From the NCBI RefSeq assembly GCF_005893125.1, contig NZ_VCJS01000019.1, positions 1 to 64,000 on the forward strand: a stretch of 64,000 bases of DNA, read 5' to 3'. Shown one piece after another: positions 46,556 to 55,915 of this stretch (positions within the stretch are counted from its first letter, which is position 1; every line of letters begins with the position of its first letter). The stretch comes from Nonomuraea basaltis (GTDB lineage Bacteria; Actinomycetota; Actinomycetes; Streptosporangiales; Streptosporangiaceae). A program made the translations under genes and the position numbers. The notes below the pieces were generated by a model. That model was not told where the DNA came from and ran no database searches. It saw nothing but the letters and a program-made list of their open reading frames with translations.

Positions 46556-48322
46556 TCAGGCCTCCTGCGGAGTGGTCGTGCGGGCGGCCGTGCCGGTCTC
46601 GCTCATGCGCTCGGCGTCGAGACCGGACAGCGGGTGCCCCTTGGCGAAGAACTTCAGCTTCGCCAGCATGGCGATGAACGGCTTCGTGAACAGGAACACC
46701 ACCACGACGTCGATCAGCGTGGTCAGGCCCATCGCGAACGCGAAGCCGGCCACACCGCCCACGGCCAGGAAGTAGAGCACGATCGCGGCGATGAACATGA
46801 CGGCGTCGGCGATCAGGATCGTGCGGCGGGCGCGGACCCAGGCCACCTCGATGGCCGCGCGGAGCGACCGCCGTCCTTCCTTCATCTCGTCACGTATGCG
46901 TTCGAAGTAGACGATGAAGGAGTCGGCGGTGATGCCGATCGAGACCACCAGGCCGATGATGTGCGGCAGCGACAGCCGGAAGCCGGCGTTGTGGCCGAGC
47001 ACGACCACCGACGTGTACGTGATGACCGAGGCCACGACGAGGCTCAGCACCGCCACGATGCCCAGGCCCCGGTAGTAGAACAGGCAGTAGAGCACCACGA
47101 GCGCCAGGCCGATGATGCCCGCGATCAGGCCGCCCTCCAGCTGGTCCTGGCCCAGGGTCGAGGACACCGTGTCGATCGAGCTGCGGTTGAACTTCAGCGG
47201 CAGCGCGCCGTACTTCAGCTGGTCGGCCAGGTTGGTGGAGCTGATCTGGTCGAAACCGCCGGTGATCTCGGCGCGGCCGCCGGTGATCGGGCTGATGATG
47301 TTGGGGGCGGTGATGACCACGCCGTCGAGGACGACCGCGACCTTGTTGCGCGGCTCCTGCGAGTTGTAGGCCTGCGTGGTGAGGTCGCCCCAGGCGCCCG
47401 CGCCCTTGCTCTTGAAGTCGAGCTGGACGACCCATTCGGTGGTGCCCTGCTGGATGCCGGCGGTGGCCGTGTCGATGTCGGTGCCGACGACCTTGGCGAC
47501 GTCGAGGACGTACTTGTAGCTGCCGTCGGTCTCGCAGGCGGCGTACTGCTTGGCCGGGTCGTCCTGGACGCCCTGGCCGCGGTTGGCCGGGTCGGCGCAG
47601 TTGAGCTTGTTGAACTGGGCCAGCACCGCCGGGTCGATGCCCTCGGTGTTGATGCCGGCGTTCGGGTCCTCGGCGGGCGGCGGGCCGGCCGACCCGGTCG
47701 GCGACGCGGCCGGCGTGGCCTTGGCGTCCTGCTTCTTGCCCTGGGCGCTCTGCGTGGCCGACGGCTGCGCCGAGGCCGACGCGCTAGGGGTCGGCGCGGT
47801 CAGCGCCGACGACAGCGCCTTGCCCGTCGGCGACGCGCTGGGCGTGCCCGCGGACTGGGACGGCTTGGCCGAGCCCGTCGCGGAAGCGGAGGGCGAGGCG
47901 GTCGGCGTGGGCGCGTTGGTGGCCAGGTTTTGCGGCACCTGCGTGGCCGCCATCGCGAGCACCTGGCGGAAGCGCAGCTCCGCGGTGGTGGCGACCAGCT
48001 TGATGGCCTCGCTCTGCCCGACGCCCGGGATGGAGATGATGATGTTGTCGCCGGACTTGGCGACCTCCGCGTCGGAAATGCCGGTGCCGTTGACTCGGTC
48101 CCGGATGATGTTGACCGCGCGGTCAAGGATCTCCTCGGGCGGAGCCTTGCCGTTCTGAGTCACGGGAGACAGAGTCACCGTCGTGCCGCCGGCGAGGTCG
48201 AGCCCCAGCTTGGGCGTGAACGCCCTCTGCAGGAGCATCGTCCCGCCCAGGGCGAGGATGAGCGCCAGCAGCACCAGGAGCGTTCGCCCCGGTCGGCTGT
48301 GGCGGCTGGTCGGTCGGGCCAC
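46556..48322 (-). CDS. secD: Protein translocase subunit SecD
   Basis: 588 residues. N-terminal membrane helix, then the periplasmic P1 region beginning GLDLAGGTTVTL; GVGQSEAIKLVATTAELRFR is conserved. Residues about 140-230 are a low-complexity Ser/Ala/Pro/Thr stretch with no fold, an expansion common in actinobacterial SecD. The membrane domain has GLVVSIGITADSFIVYFERI with the essential Asp, and GLTTLIDVVVVFLFTKPF. It lies between yajC and secF in the standard operon. The start codon is ATG, and the gap to yajC is 43 bases. Confidence 0.97.
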   Translation of the reverse strand: MARPTSRHSRPGRTLLVLLALILALGGTMLLQRAFTPKLGLDLAGGTTVTLSPVTQNGKAPPEEILDRAVNIIRDRVNGTGISDAEVAKSGDNIIISIPGVGQSEAIKLVATTAELRFRQVLAMAATQVPQNLATNAPTPTASPSASATGSAKPSQSAGTPSASPTGKALSSALTAPTPSASASAQPSATQSAQGKKQDAKATPAASPTGSAGPPPAEDPNAGINTEGIDPAVLAQFNKLNCADPANRGQGVQDDPAKQYAACETDGSYKYVLDVAKVVGTDIDTATAGIQQGTTEWVVQLDFKSKGAGAWGDLTTQAYNSQEPRNKVAVVLDGVVITAPNIISPITGGRAEITGGFDQISSTNLADQLKYGALPLKFNRSSIDTVSSTLGQDQLEGGLIAGIIGLALVVLYCLFYYRGLGIVAVLSLVVASVITYTSVVVLGHNAGFRLSLPHIIGLVVSIGITADSFIVYFERIRDEMKEGRRSLRAAIEVAWVRARRTILIADAVMFIAAIVLYFLAVGGVAGFAFAMGLTTLIDVVVVFLFTKPFIAMLAKLKFFAKGHPLSGLDAERMSETGTAARTTTPQEA

Positions 48323-48365
48323 TGGTCGTCAGTTCTTTCGGATAGAGGTTTGTCGCAGAGCTTAG

Positions 48366-48731
48366 TCAGGACTGCTTGGTGTTGGAGTCCTGGTCTCCGT
48401 TCTGGTCCACGGTGGTCTCGGACTCCTTGTCATCCTCCCCCGCCTCGTCCGTCGCGGAGGCGTCGCCGGGCGTGACGACGCGGCCGATCGCGGCCTTCAC
48501 CCAGCGGGTCTCGATGCCGGGCGCGACCTCGAGAACGACGTCATCATTGTCCACCGCGACCACGGTGGCGAACAGACCTGTCGTCGTCATGACACGCGCG
48601 CCGGGCGCCAAGGAGTTCTGCATCCGGACCGCCTCTTGCTGGCGCTTGCGCTGGGGGCGGATCAGCAGGAAGTAGAACACCACCACCAAAAGAATCAGCG
48701 GCAGGATGCTTCCGAGTTGTCCCATGTCCAT
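48366..48731 (-). CDS. yajC: Preprotein translocase subunit YajC
   Basis: 121 residues. One N-terminal membrane helix (ILPLILLVVVFYFLLI) followed directly by the YajC signature RPQRKRQQEAVRMQNSLAPG and a small beta domain (VMTTTGLFATVVAVDNDDVV), then an acidic tail. Start ATG at 48731, with a second ATG two codons later; AAGG lies upstream. First gene of the yajC-secD-secF operon; a promoter is proposed about 120 bases upstream. Confidence 0.95.
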   Translation of the reverse strand: MDMGQLGSILPLILLVVVFYFLLIRPQRKRQQEAVRMQNSLAPGARVMTTTGLFATVVAVDNDDVVLEVAPGIETRWVKAAIGRVVTPGDASATDEAGEDDKESETTVDQNGDQDSNTKQS

Positions 48732-48850
48732 AAGGGGCGACCTTCCATTGTCGTACAAGGAGTTGACACCGGCCTCGCGCCGGAAATTCCGTGCGTTGCG
48801 TCGGGCCGCGCCGCTCAGCACGTCAGCCTACACAGCCAGCCAAGCCACGG

Positions 48851-48880
48851 AGTGTAGGCGCTTGTTGCGAAACGCGGCAA
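48851..48880 (-). promoter_or_regulatory. Probable promoter of yajC-secD-secF
   Basis: On the minus strand TTGCCG, 18 bases, TACACT: near-consensus housekeeping boxes. The -35 and spacer overlap an inverted repeat CGAAACGC / GCGTTTCG (48868-48895) that could be an operator or the ruvB terminator. The rest of the 211-base gap to ruvB shows no gene. Confidence 0.5.
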
Positions 48881-48942
48881 CGAGGCAGCGTTTCGGCGCG
48901 CGGGGAAGTTCCCGATTTGAAACGGTTGCAACCGATTCGTAA

Positions 48943-49974
48943 TCAGTCGAAAAGCGAGGCTCCGAACGCATCTGGGGGCGGTGTCATGCCGAGGTGGGTC
49001 CACGCGGCCGCGGTCGCGACCCGCCCGCGGGGCGTCCTGGCCAGCAGCCCCTGGCGTACGAGGAACGGCTCGGCCACCACCTCGACGGTCTCCGGCTCCT
49101 CCCCCACCGCCACGGCCAGCGTGGAAAGGCCGACCGGACCACCGCCGAACTTCCTCAGCAGCGCGCCGAGCACCGCGCGGTCGAGCCGGTCGAGCCCTTC
49201 GGCGTCGACCTCGTACAGGTTGAGCGCCGCGGAGGCGATCTCGCGGTCGATCACGCCGCCGGTGCGCACGTCGGCGAAGTCGCGCACGCGGCGCAGCAGC
49301 CGGTTGGCGATGCGGGGCGTGCCCCGCGAACGCCTGGCGATCTCGTGGGCGCCCTCGGCGGGGAGGTCGACACCGAGCAGCTTGGCCGACCGGTAGAGCA
49401 CCTGCTCCAGCTCGCCGACCTCGTAGAAGTCCATGTGCGCGGTGAAGCCGAACCTGTCGCGCAGCGGCGCCGGCAGCAGCCCGGCCCGCGTGGTGGCCCC
49501 GACCAGCGTGAACGCCGCGATGTCGAGCGGGATCGCGGTGGCGCCCGGGCCCTTGCCCACGATGATGTCGACCCGGAAGTCCTCCATGGCGAGGTAGAGC
49601 ATCTCCTCGGCGGGCCTGGCCATCCGGTGGATCTCGTCGATGAACAGCACCTCGCCCTCGGCCAGCGTGGACAGGATGGCCGCGAGGTCGCCGGCCCGCT
49701 CCAGCGCGGGGCCGGAGGTGATCCTGAGGGGCGCGTTCAGCTCCGCCGCTATGATCATCGCCAGGGTGGTCTTGCCGAGTCCCGGGGAGCCGCTCATCAG
49801 CACGTGGTCCGGCGGCCGCTGCCGGCGCAGGGCGCTCTCGAGCACGAGCGACAGCTGCTCGCGCACGCGGCCCTGGCCGATGAACTCGCCGAGCCGCTTG
49901 GGCCGCAGCGCCGCCTCGATCTGCAGCTCGTCGCCGGCGGCATCGGGCGACACGAGCTCTCGCTCAACCCCCAC
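48943..49974 (-). CDS. ruvB: Holliday junction helicase RuvB
   Basis: AAA+ motor that drives branch migration with RuvA. About 343 residues. [20 protein letters not shown], Walker [16 protein letters not shown], Walker [12 protein letters not shown], sensor 1 [21 protein letters not shown], and the C-terminal winged helix ([17 protein letters not shown]). The GTG at 49974 is favoured because GAGGAGG lies ten bases upstream; the GTG at 49983 is only one base from it. A 207-base gap separates it from ruvA, wider than the usual overlap, and contains TGATAACTT, possibly a -10 for a separate promoter. Confidence 0.97.
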   Translation of the reverse strand: MGVERELVSPDAAGDELQIEAALRPKRLGEFIGQGRVREQLSLVLESALRRQRPPDHVLMSGSPGLGKTTLAMIIAAELNAPLRITSGPALERAGDLAAILSTLAEGEVLFIDEIHRMARPAEEMLYLAMEDFRVDIIVGKGPGATAIPLDIAAFTLVGATTRAGLLPAPLRDRFGFTAHMDFYEVGELEQVLYRSAKLLGVDLPAEGAHEIARRSRGTPRIANRLLRRVRDFADVRTGGVIDREIASAALNLYEVDAEGLDRLDRAVLGALLRKFGGGPVGLSTLAVAVGEEPETVEVVAEPFLVRQGLLARTPRGRVATAAAWTHLGMTPPPDAFGASLFD

Positions 49975-50190
49975 GCCGACCACGCCTCCTCACCCGGACC
50001 ACACCATTACCGCCCTGCCCCAAACCGCCCGGCGTCAGCAGCATCCCACGCCGAGCCCACAGAGCGCCGCGCTCTCCCGCGCCGCCGCAGGACCGAACCG
50101 CGGGGTCCGAAGTTATCACCGCGCCGCGACGGTGGGAGGCGGTGCAGCGGGGCGCGGCACGACCCGGACGGTGCCCGGCCGGGACCGTGC

Positions 50191-50811
50191 TCATCGGACG
50201 CTCAAGGCGCGCAGAGCCGCCTTGAGCAGGGCGGCGACCTGCGGCTGGCGGCCGGCGACGAGCTCGGCGTCGGCGTCGGGCTCCACGATGGCGATCGCCT
50301 CGTCGGCGTCCTTGCCGGAGTAGCCCAGCCCGACCAGCCCCGAGTGGACCTGCTCCCGCCACGCCGCCATCCGCCGCTGCCCGTTGAGCGCGGCGTTGAC
50401 GGCCTCCTCGGGCGTGCCGAGCCGGTCTTTGAGCTCCAGCACGATGCGCTGGGCGCCTTTCTGCCCGATGCCCGGCACCTGCGTGAGCGCCTTGAGGTCC
50501 GCACTGGCCATGGCGACGCGCAGCGCATTGGGCGTGTGCACGGCGAGCATGGCGAGGGCCAGCTTGGGCCCGACGCCGCTGGCCGTCTGCAGCAGCTCGA
50601 ACACGGCGCGCTCGTCGTCGGCGGCGAACCCGTAGAGGGTGAGCGACTCCTCGCGCACCACCAGCGACGTGGCCAGGCGCGCCTCCTCGCCGACGCGCAG
50701 CGTGGCGAGCGTGCCCGGGGTGCAGTGGATGAGCATGCCGACGCCGCCGACCTCGATCACGGCCCCGTCCGGGGCGATCGCCGCCACCTTCCCGGCCACC
50801 GAGGCGATCAC
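50191..50811 (-). CDS. ruvA: Holliday junction DNA-binding protein RuvA
   Basis: 206 residues. OB-fold N-domain (MIASVAGKVAAIAPDGAVIE, HVREE-type loop), tandem helix-hairpin-helix motifs (LLQTASGVGPKLALAMLAVH, LTQVPGIGQKGAQRIVLELK), acidic linker, and a small C-domain that contacts RuvB (LVGLGYSGKDADEAI). The GTG start overlaps the stop of the upstream micro-ORFs (GTGA). Its own 5' end is the template for the 29-bp repeats in front of it. Confidence 0.96.
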   Translation of the reverse strand: MIASVAGKVAAIAPDGAVIEVGGVGMLIHCTPGTLATLRVGEEARLATSLVVREESLTLYGFAADDERAVFELLQTASGVGPKLALAMLAVHTPNALRVAMASADLKALTQVPGIGQKGAQRIVLELKDRLGTPEEAVNAALNGQRRMAAWREQVHSGLVGLGYSGKDADEAIAIVEPDADAELVAGRQPQVAALLKAALRALSVR

Positions 50812-50840
50812 AGCTCCACCTCGGCCACTGACGCGATCAC
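50808..50840 (-). CDS. Micro-ORF before ruvA (10 codons), unit 2
   Basis: GTG-started peptide MIASVAEVEL, a copy of the RuvA start (MIASVAGKV). Its stop overlaps the ruvA GTG as GTGA and its GTG overlaps the stop of the preceding unit. Likely a coupling leader made by duplication. Confidence 0.4.
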   Translation of the reverse strand: MIASVAEVEL

Positions 50841-50869
50841 AGCTCGACCCCGGTCACTGACGCGATCAC
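50837..50869 (-). CDS. Micro-ORF before ruvA (10 codons), unit 1
   Basis: GTG-started peptide MIASVTGVEL, again like the RuvA N-terminus, overlapping unit 2 by GTGA. A longer ATG-started frame of 26 codons (50808-50888) also begins at the ruvC stop (ATGA overlap) and ends at the same TGA before ruvA, so ribosomes leaving ruvC can reach ruvA by either route. Confidence 0.4.
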   Translation of the reverse strand: MIASVTGVEL

Positions 50870-50884
50870 AGCTCGACCCCGCGA

Positions 50885-51415
50885 TCATCGCTTGACGTCC
50901 TTTCGTGTGGCCTTGGCCAGCGCCTCGGCGAGGCGGCTCTGCGCGCCGCCGCGCCACACGTGGCAGATGGCCAGAGCGAGCGCGTCGGCGGCGTCGGCGG
51001 GCTTGGGCATCTCGGTCAGCCGCAGCAGGCGCGTGACCATGGCGCCGATCTGCTTCTTGTCGGCGGTGCCGCTGCCGGTGATGGCGGCCTTGACCTCGGA
51101 CGGCGTGTGCAGCGCCACAGGTAGCCCGCGCCTGGCCGCGCACAGCACGGCGATGCCGGCGGCCTGCGCGGTGCCCATGACGGTGCGTACGTTGTGCTGG
51201 CTGAAGACCCGCTCGACCGCGACCGCGTCAGGCCGGACGTCGTCGAGCCACTGCTCGATCCCGGCCTCGATGCCGACGAGCCGCGCGCCGAGCTCCTCGT
51301 CCGCGCCGGTGCGCACCACTCCGACGGCCACCAGCGTCAGCGGCGCGCCCGGACGCCCCTCGACGGCACCCAGGCCGCACCGGGTCAGCCCCGGATCGAC
51401 GCCCATCACCCGCAC
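50885..51415 (-). CDS. ruvC: Holliday junction resolvase RuvC
   Basis: Nuclease that cuts Holliday junctions. 176 residues. Catalytic acids visible: Asp in [12 protein letters not shown], Glu in [10 protein letters not shown], and two Asp in [14 protein letters not shown]. The GTG at 51415 (MRVMGVDPG) gives the usual family N-terminus. It is first of ruvC-ruvA-ruvB; its stop is embedded in the duplicated start-codon region of ruvA. Confidence 0.97.
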   Translation of the reverse strand: MRVMGVDPGLTRCGLGAVEGRPGAPLTLVAVGVVRTGADEELGARLVGIEAGIEQWLDDVRPDAVAVERVFSQHNVRTVMGTAQAAGIAVLCAARRGLPVALHTPSEVKAAITGSGTADKKQIGAMVTRLLRLTEMPKPADAADALALAICHVWRGGAQSRLAEALAKATRKDVKR

Positions 51416-51537
51416 CTGGCCTGCCCCTCTCCGACACCGCCGCCGAACACCTGTTCGGCACGAGACTCTACCCCGGCCGACGTGGCCGCGCACCGTGAAA
51501 CGCGCAGGCGGTCGGGCCTGGCTTGGCGTAAAGCCTG

Positions 51538-52695
51538 TCAGAAGTAGTCGAGCATGTACGGCTTCGCGGCGAAGGCCATGTCGAGGGCCTCGTCGTAGCG
51601 CTCGTCGCCGGACATGAGCCCGGTGACCCGCAGCGTGGCCGTCGGGATCCCGGCGTACAGGGCGGACAGGCCGTTCACGCTGAGCACCGCGCCGGGCGCG
51701 CCGGCCCCGGACTCCCCGATCGGCGTGGCCGCGCCCGAGCCGCCGGAGAACTCAAGCCGCCAGGTGCCGCCGCCCCGCACCGGGTCGTCCACGGTGACGA
51801 CGGCGTCGCAGGCCACGGGAGCCGGGTAGCCCCTGCGCTCGATCGCGGAGGCCACGTCCAGCACCCTGAACATCCACCGGACCTGCTTGACCTGCTCCTT
51901 CGACCGCTCAGGCAGCAGCCACAGCACCGGGTCGTCGGGCGCCACGGGGGCGGTCACGTGCTGGGCGATCGAGGAGGAGGTGCCGACCAGGGACCACAGC
52001 GCCCTGGCGGTCTCGGCGGATCCGGCGACGAGGGTGCCGATCTGGATGTCCTCACCCTGCCACCGGTAGATCACGAAGCCGTCGTCGGCGAGGTAGCGGA
52101 AGTCGTCTTCGTCGTCCAGCCACAGGCTCCAGGTGCGCGCGTCGAAGGAGACGGGCCCGCTCGCGCGGGCGGCGCCGTGTACGCGGTGGAGCACGGAGAC
52201 GAGCTCGGCGGCGTCGCCGGGGCCCATCCTGCGCAGCTTGACCTGCCCGGACGGCCGGATCCTGCGCAGCGCGCCGGCGGGGAGCCGCACGTTGTTCTGG
52301 GCTCCGGCGTGCTCGTAGCCGAGGGCGCGGTAGATGGGCGTGGTGGCCGGATAGAGCGCGGACACCGCGTCGCCGAGCGCGGCGGCCCGGTCGATGACGG
52401 CCCTCATGATCTGCGTGCCGACGCCGCGGCCTCGGTCCTCGGGGTTGACGGTGACCCCCGCGATCCCGGCCATGGGCTGCGGCCTGCCGTGCCACCACTG
52501 CGTGAACCGCCGCAGCCGGGCGGCGGCGGTGAGCCTGGAACCGTCGAACGCGCCCAGGTAGCGGCCCTCACCGAGGATGGAGCCCGCCGCTTGGCACCAC
52601 CGCTCCGTGTCGGATGCGGACAGCAGCCCGAACGAGCGCTTGCGGAGGTCGAGGACGTCGTCGAGGTCGCCGGCAGTCAGATCGCGAATTTCCAC
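51538..52695 (-). CDS. Eis-like GNAT N-acetyltransferase
   Basis: 385 residues: two GNAT halves and a C-terminal sterol-carrier-like domain, the Eis layout (Eis acetylates aminoglycosides and other amines). The first half has [20 protein letters not shown] and the acetyl-CoA loop [37 protein letters not shown] follows; the protein ends in YMLDYF, whose terminal carboxylate is catalytic in the Eis family. The GTG at 52695 lies 11 bases after the double-permease stop codon, so they form an operon. Whether it confers drug resistance is not predictable. Confidence 0.9.
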   Translation of the reverse strand: MEIRDLTAGDLDDVLDLRKRSFGLLSASDTERWCQAAGSILGEGRYLGAFDGSRLTAAARLRRFTQWWHGRPQPMAGIAGVTVNPEDRGRGVGTQIMRAVIDRAAALGDAVSALYPATTPIYRALGYEHAGAQNNVRLPAGALRRIRPSGQVKLRRMGPGDAAELVSVLHRVHGAARASGPVSFDARTWSLWLDDEDDFRYLADDGFVIYRWQGEDIQIGTLVAGSAETARALWSLVGTSSSIAQHVTAPVAPDDPVLWLLPERSKEQVKQVRWMFRVLDVASAIERRGYPAPVACDAVVTVDDPVRGGGTWRLEFSGGSGAATPIGESGAGAPGAVLSVNGLSALYAGIPTATLRVTGLMSGDERYDEALDMAFAAKPYMLDYF

Positions 52696-52706
52696 AACGG
52701 CCAAAC

Positions 52707-54359
52707 CTATGCAGCGGGCGTACGGGACCGCGAGCCATTTGTGGTGACCGCGAGCCTGTCGAGGTAGAGCACTTGAGCGGCCACGACGGCGACCAGCGCG
52801 ACGGCGACCACGAGCAGCGGCGTGGCCGCGCCGACGTCGGGCGCGCCGGTGGCGTAGCCGCCGAGCTGGTTCATCTGGGCGAGCGGGGCGGTGAACATGG
52901 CGGGCTCCTGGGCGATCAGCAGGGGCCAGAGCAGGTCCTGGGCGTTCACCAGCGCGACGGCGCCGGTCAGGATGCCGGCCATGGGCAGCGAGGGCATGAC
53001 GACGCCGCTGAAGAAATCCCGGCCGTTGCGCTCGGCCAGTCCCTTGCACAGCAGGGTGAGCACGAAGAGCGCGGGCACGCTCACCAGCAGGGGCGGGAAG
53101 AGGGCGACGAAGGTATTGATCAGGCCGAGGTTGCGCATGTTCTGCCAGTTCGCGACCCCGAGGGGGCCGGTGCTGACGAACAGCCAGGGCGCGAACAGCA
53201 GCAGCAGCCACTCGCTCCCGCGCCCGAGCGGCCGCAGGCCGCCGATGCCGAGCGCGGCCAGGTAGGCGACCCCGACCGACACGAACGCTCCCGCGACGGC
53301 GGGCACCCACGTGTTGACCTGCGTCTGCAGGCCCGCCGCCGCGGTGCCGGGCGAGGTGAGCACGCCGAAGATCCACGGCCAGGCCAGCAGCGCGCCGGCG
53401 GCCACGAAGATGACCAGCGCCGACACCCCGACGACCACCCCGGCGGCCGTCGGCTGACGGCTGGAGCCAGCAGACGCGGAGCCGGAAGGCGGCACCGCAC
53501 CCGGCGGCACAGAGCCGGAGGGTGCGGAGGCCCGGGTGAGCGTGATGCGCATCCGGGAGAGGACGGCGATGAGGGTCGCGGCGACGCCGAGCACGCCGAG
53601 GATCACCCCTGTGAGGGCCGCAACGGACGCCCCAGAGCCGAATTTGGCCAATCTGAAGGCGTAGTCGAACTGGAGGCCCGCGAGCGTCTCCGTGGAGCGC
53701 TCAGGCCCTCCCCTGGTGAGCACCAGGCCGATCGAGAAGGTCTGCAGGCCCACGGCGACCGTGGCGAGCGCCACGAGCGCGCCGACGACGAACATGGCGG
53801 GCCTGACGGTGCCGCCGCGCAAAGCCGGCAGGAACGCGGTGACCGCCAGCGCGCACACCACGCCGAACGTGGCGGCGGCGACGATCAGCCGCAGCACACC
53901 CGGCGCCGTGTCAGGAGCGCGCAGCCCCTCGGCCAGCGCGCTCACGCCGGAGGCGTCCGGCGTCAGCCAGTACAACCAGGCCGCCGCCACGCCCACCGGG
54001 GAGAACGTGACGATCGCCAGGGACAGCACGATCCGCCCGGCCCGGCGCGGCCAGGTGCCCGCCCGGTCGAGGGCCAGCGCCAGCAGCGGCCCCACCACCA
54101 CGGCCACGAGCAGCGGTATGACCGTCAGCGAGAACGTGAATCCCAGCGCCTGCCAGAACAGCTCGTCGCCCAGCAGCTTGAGGTAGTTCGCCGTCCCCAC
54201 GAAGGTGCTCTCCTTGAAGACACCGCCGCTCTGGAGGCTGAACCAGATCGTCTGCGCCGTCGGCAGCACCAGCGTGATGAGGGTGCCGAGGAGCGCCGGC
54301 ACGGCCAGCAGCCAGCCGATCGCCCGGTAGGTGGGCTTTGGTTGGTTGGGGGAAGTCAC
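52707..54359 (-). CDS. Double (fused) sugar-type ABC transporter permease
   Basis: 550 residues with about twelve hydrophobic helices. The first half (about 1-280) aligns by pattern with MalF/UgpA-type permeases: YRAIGWLLAVPALLGTLITL, GTANYLKLLGDELFWQALGF, and LTRGGPERSTETLAGLQFDY. The second half (about 320-540) resembles MalG/UgpE types: WPWIFGVLTSPGT, and GLAERNGRDFFSGVVMPSLP where the EAA loop should be. The EAA loop of the first half is degenerate (FLPALRGGTVRP). A Ser/Pro/Gly linker (about 290-320) joins them. No binding protein or ATPase gene is adjacent, so it must share an ATPase made elsewhere. The GTG start precedes TSPNQPKPTYR; the substrate is unknown. Confidence 0.82.
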   Translation of the reverse strand: MTSPNQPKPTYRAIGWLLAVPALLGTLITLVLPTAQTIWFSLQSGGVFKESTFVGTANYLKLLGDELFWQALGFTFSLTVIPLLVAVVVGPLLALALDRAGTWPRRAGRIVLSLAIVTFSPVGVAAAWLYWLTPDASGVSALAEGLRAPDTAPGVLRLIVAAATFGVVCALAVTAFLPALRGGTVRPAMFVVGALVALATVAVGLQTFSIGLVLTRGGPERSTETLAGLQFDYAFRLAKFGSGASVAALTGVILGVLGVAATLIAVLSRMRITLTRASAPSGSVPPGAVPPSGSASAGSSRQPTAAGVVVGVSALVIFVAAGALLAWPWIFGVLTSPGTAAAGLQTQVNTWVPAVAGAFVSVGVAYLAALGIGGLRPLGRGSEWLLLLFAPWLFVSTGPLGVANWQNMRNLGLINTFVALFPPLLVSVPALFVLTLLCKGLAERNGRDFFSGVVMPSLPMAGILTGAVALVNAQDLLWPLLIAQEPAMFTAPLAQMNQLGGYATGAPDVGAATPLLVVAVALVAVVAAQVLYLDRLAVTTNGSRSRTPAA

Positions 54360-54441
54360 GTCGCCCGACCCTACGCCGCTCCGAGCCCTCCACGCACGCG
54401 AAGAAACCAACGGAACGAGGGTCGTCAGGCATGCATGAGCA

Positions 54442-54463
54442 GGGCCCGGCGCGAACCGGGCCC
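54442..54463 (-). terminator. Terminator after yebC
   Basis: GGGCCCGG / CCGGGCCC, an 8-bp stem with a 6-base loop, about 50 bases past the yebC stop codon and before the permease gene. Confidence 0.6.
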
Positions 54464-54514
54464 TTGCGGAGAACCGAACCTTGAGCAGCGGGAACCAGCC
54501 CGTTGAGCGAACGC

Positions 54515-55270
54515 CTACTCGGCGCCCAGGCGCTCCAGGACGGCGTCGCTGACGTCGAAGTTGGCGAAGACGTTCTGCACGTCGTCGCTGTCCTCCAGCG
54601 CGTCGATGAGGCGGAACACCTTCTTGGCGCCCTCCTCGTCGAGCGGCACGCTCATCGTCGGCAGGAAGCCCGACTCGGCCGAGTCGTAGTCGATCCCGGC
54701 CTCCTGCAGCGCCTTGCGCACCGGCACCAGGTCCCCCGCCTCGGAGACGACCTCGAAGGAGTCGCCCAGGTCGTTGACCTCCTCGGCACCCGCCTCCAGC
54801 ACGGCCATCAGCACGGTGTCCTCGTCGAGCCCGTCCTTGGGCACGATCACGACGCCCTTGCGGTTGAACATGTAGGAGACGGACCCGGGGTCGGCCAGGG
54901 AGCCGCCGTTGCGGGTCAGCGCGACGCGCACTTCGGAGGCGGCGCGGTTGCGGTTGTCGGTGAGGCACTCGATGAGGACCGCGACGCCGCCGGGCGCGTA
55001 GCCCTCGTACATGATGGTCTGCCAGTCGGCGCCGCCGGCCTCCAGGCCGCCGCCCCGCTTGCGCGCCCGCTCGATGTTGTCGTTGGGCACGGAGTTCTTC
55101 TTCGCCTTGAAGATGGCGTCGAAGAGGGTGGGGTTGGCGTCCGGGTCAGGGCCACCGGTCCGGGCCGCCACTTCGATGTTCTTGATGAGCTTGGCGAACA
55201 GCTTGCCCCGCTTGGCGTCGAGCGCGGCCTTCTTGTGCTTCGTCGTCGCCCATTTGGAGTGGCCGGACAT
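54515..55270 (-). CDS. YebC/PmpR-family protein
   Basis: 251 residues. The family was described as transcriptional regulators and more recently linked to relief of ribosome stalling. The signature [20 protein letters not shown] opens the protein, followed by [49 protein letters not shown] and [12 protein letters not shown]. Full length. It starts three bases after the pdxT stop and is followed in gene order by ruvCAB, as in most actinobacteria, although two genes (permease, acetyltransferase) intervene here. Confidence 0.96.
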   Translation of the reverse strand: MSGHSKWATTKHKKAALDAKRGKLFAKLIKNIEVAARTGGPDPDANPTLFDAIFKAKKNSVPNDNIERARKRGGGLEAGGADWQTIMYEGYAPGGVAVLIECLTDNRNRAASEVRVALTRNGGSLADPGSVSYMFNRKGVVIVPKDGLDEDTVLMAVLEAGAEEVNDLGDSFEVVSEAGDLVPVRKALQEAGIDYDSAESGFLPTMSVPLDEEGAKKVFRLIDALEDSDDVQNVFANFDVSDAVLERLGAE

Positions 55271-55273
55271 TAC

Positions 55274-55852
55274 TTAGAGCTCCCTAACCATGTCTACGAA
55301 GTAACGGTGCACGCGAGTGTCCCCGGTCAGTTCGGGGTGGAACGAGGTCGCGAGCAACGGACCTTGACGGACCGCGACGATCCTATCCCCAGGCTCGCAC
55401 CGGCCCAGAACTTCGACGTCGTCGCCGAGGGATTCGACCCAGGGAGCGCGGATGAACACCGCGTGCACCCGCTCGCCGGCGAAGTCCAGATCCTCCTCGA
55501 ACGAGTCCACCTGGCGGCCGAACGCGTTGCGCCTGACCACCATGTCGATGCCGCCGATCGTCTGCTGCCCGGCGGCGCCGTCCTCGATCCTGTCGGCCAG
55601 CATGATCATGCCGGCGCAGGAGCCGTAGGCGGGCATGCCCTCCTTGACCCGCATCCGCAGCGGCTGGAGCATGTCGAAGGTCTCGGCGAGCTTCCACATG
55701 GTGGTCGACTCCCCGCCGGGGATGACCAGTCCGTCGACCGCGTCCAGCTCGGCGGGCCTGCGTACGGCGACGGCCGACGCGCCTGCCTCCTGAAGCATGC
55801 GCACATGCTCGCGCACGTCTCCCTGGAGAGCGAGTACACCGATCGTGGGCAC
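55274..55852 (-). CDS. pdxT: Pyridoxal 5'-phosphate synthase glutaminase subunit
   Basis: Releases ammonia from glutamine for PdxS in vitamin B6 synthesis. 192 residues. Glutaminase triad visible: nucleophile Cys in [13 protein letters not shown], and His/Glu in [11 protein letters not shown]; also [12 protein letters not shown]. The GTG at 55852 has GAAGGA six bases upstream. pdxS usually sits immediately upstream; here a 2.9-kb segment with two hydrolase genes intervenes, so pdxT must be transcribed from within or after that segment. Confidence 0.97.
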   Translation of the reverse strand: MPTIGVLALQGDVREHVRMLQEAGASAVAVRRPAELDAVDGLVIPGGESTTMWKLAETFDMLQPLRMRVKEGMPAYGSCAGMIMLADRIEDGAAGQQTIGGIDMVVRRNAFGRQVDSFEEDLDFAGERVHAVFIRAPWVESLGDDVEVLGRCEPGDRIVAVRQGPLLATSFHPELTGDTRVHRYFVDMVREL

Positions 55853-55915
55853 AGTCGATCCTTCCGTCTGGGTGCGGGTTCCGTCCATTCAACACCAGGA
55901 TGGCGTGGCATCTTC

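Larger units (their letters stand above)
50801..50888 (-). repeat. 29-bp tandem repeat at the ruvC-ruvA junction
   Basis: Two full 29-base units (GTGATCGCGTCAGTG core) plus a shortened unit next to ruvC (ATGATCGCG) and the genuine ruvA start (GTGATCGCCTCGGTG). Because 29 is not a multiple of three, the frame shifts at each unit, yet each ends in CTGTGA that overlaps the next GTG. Confidence 0.85.
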
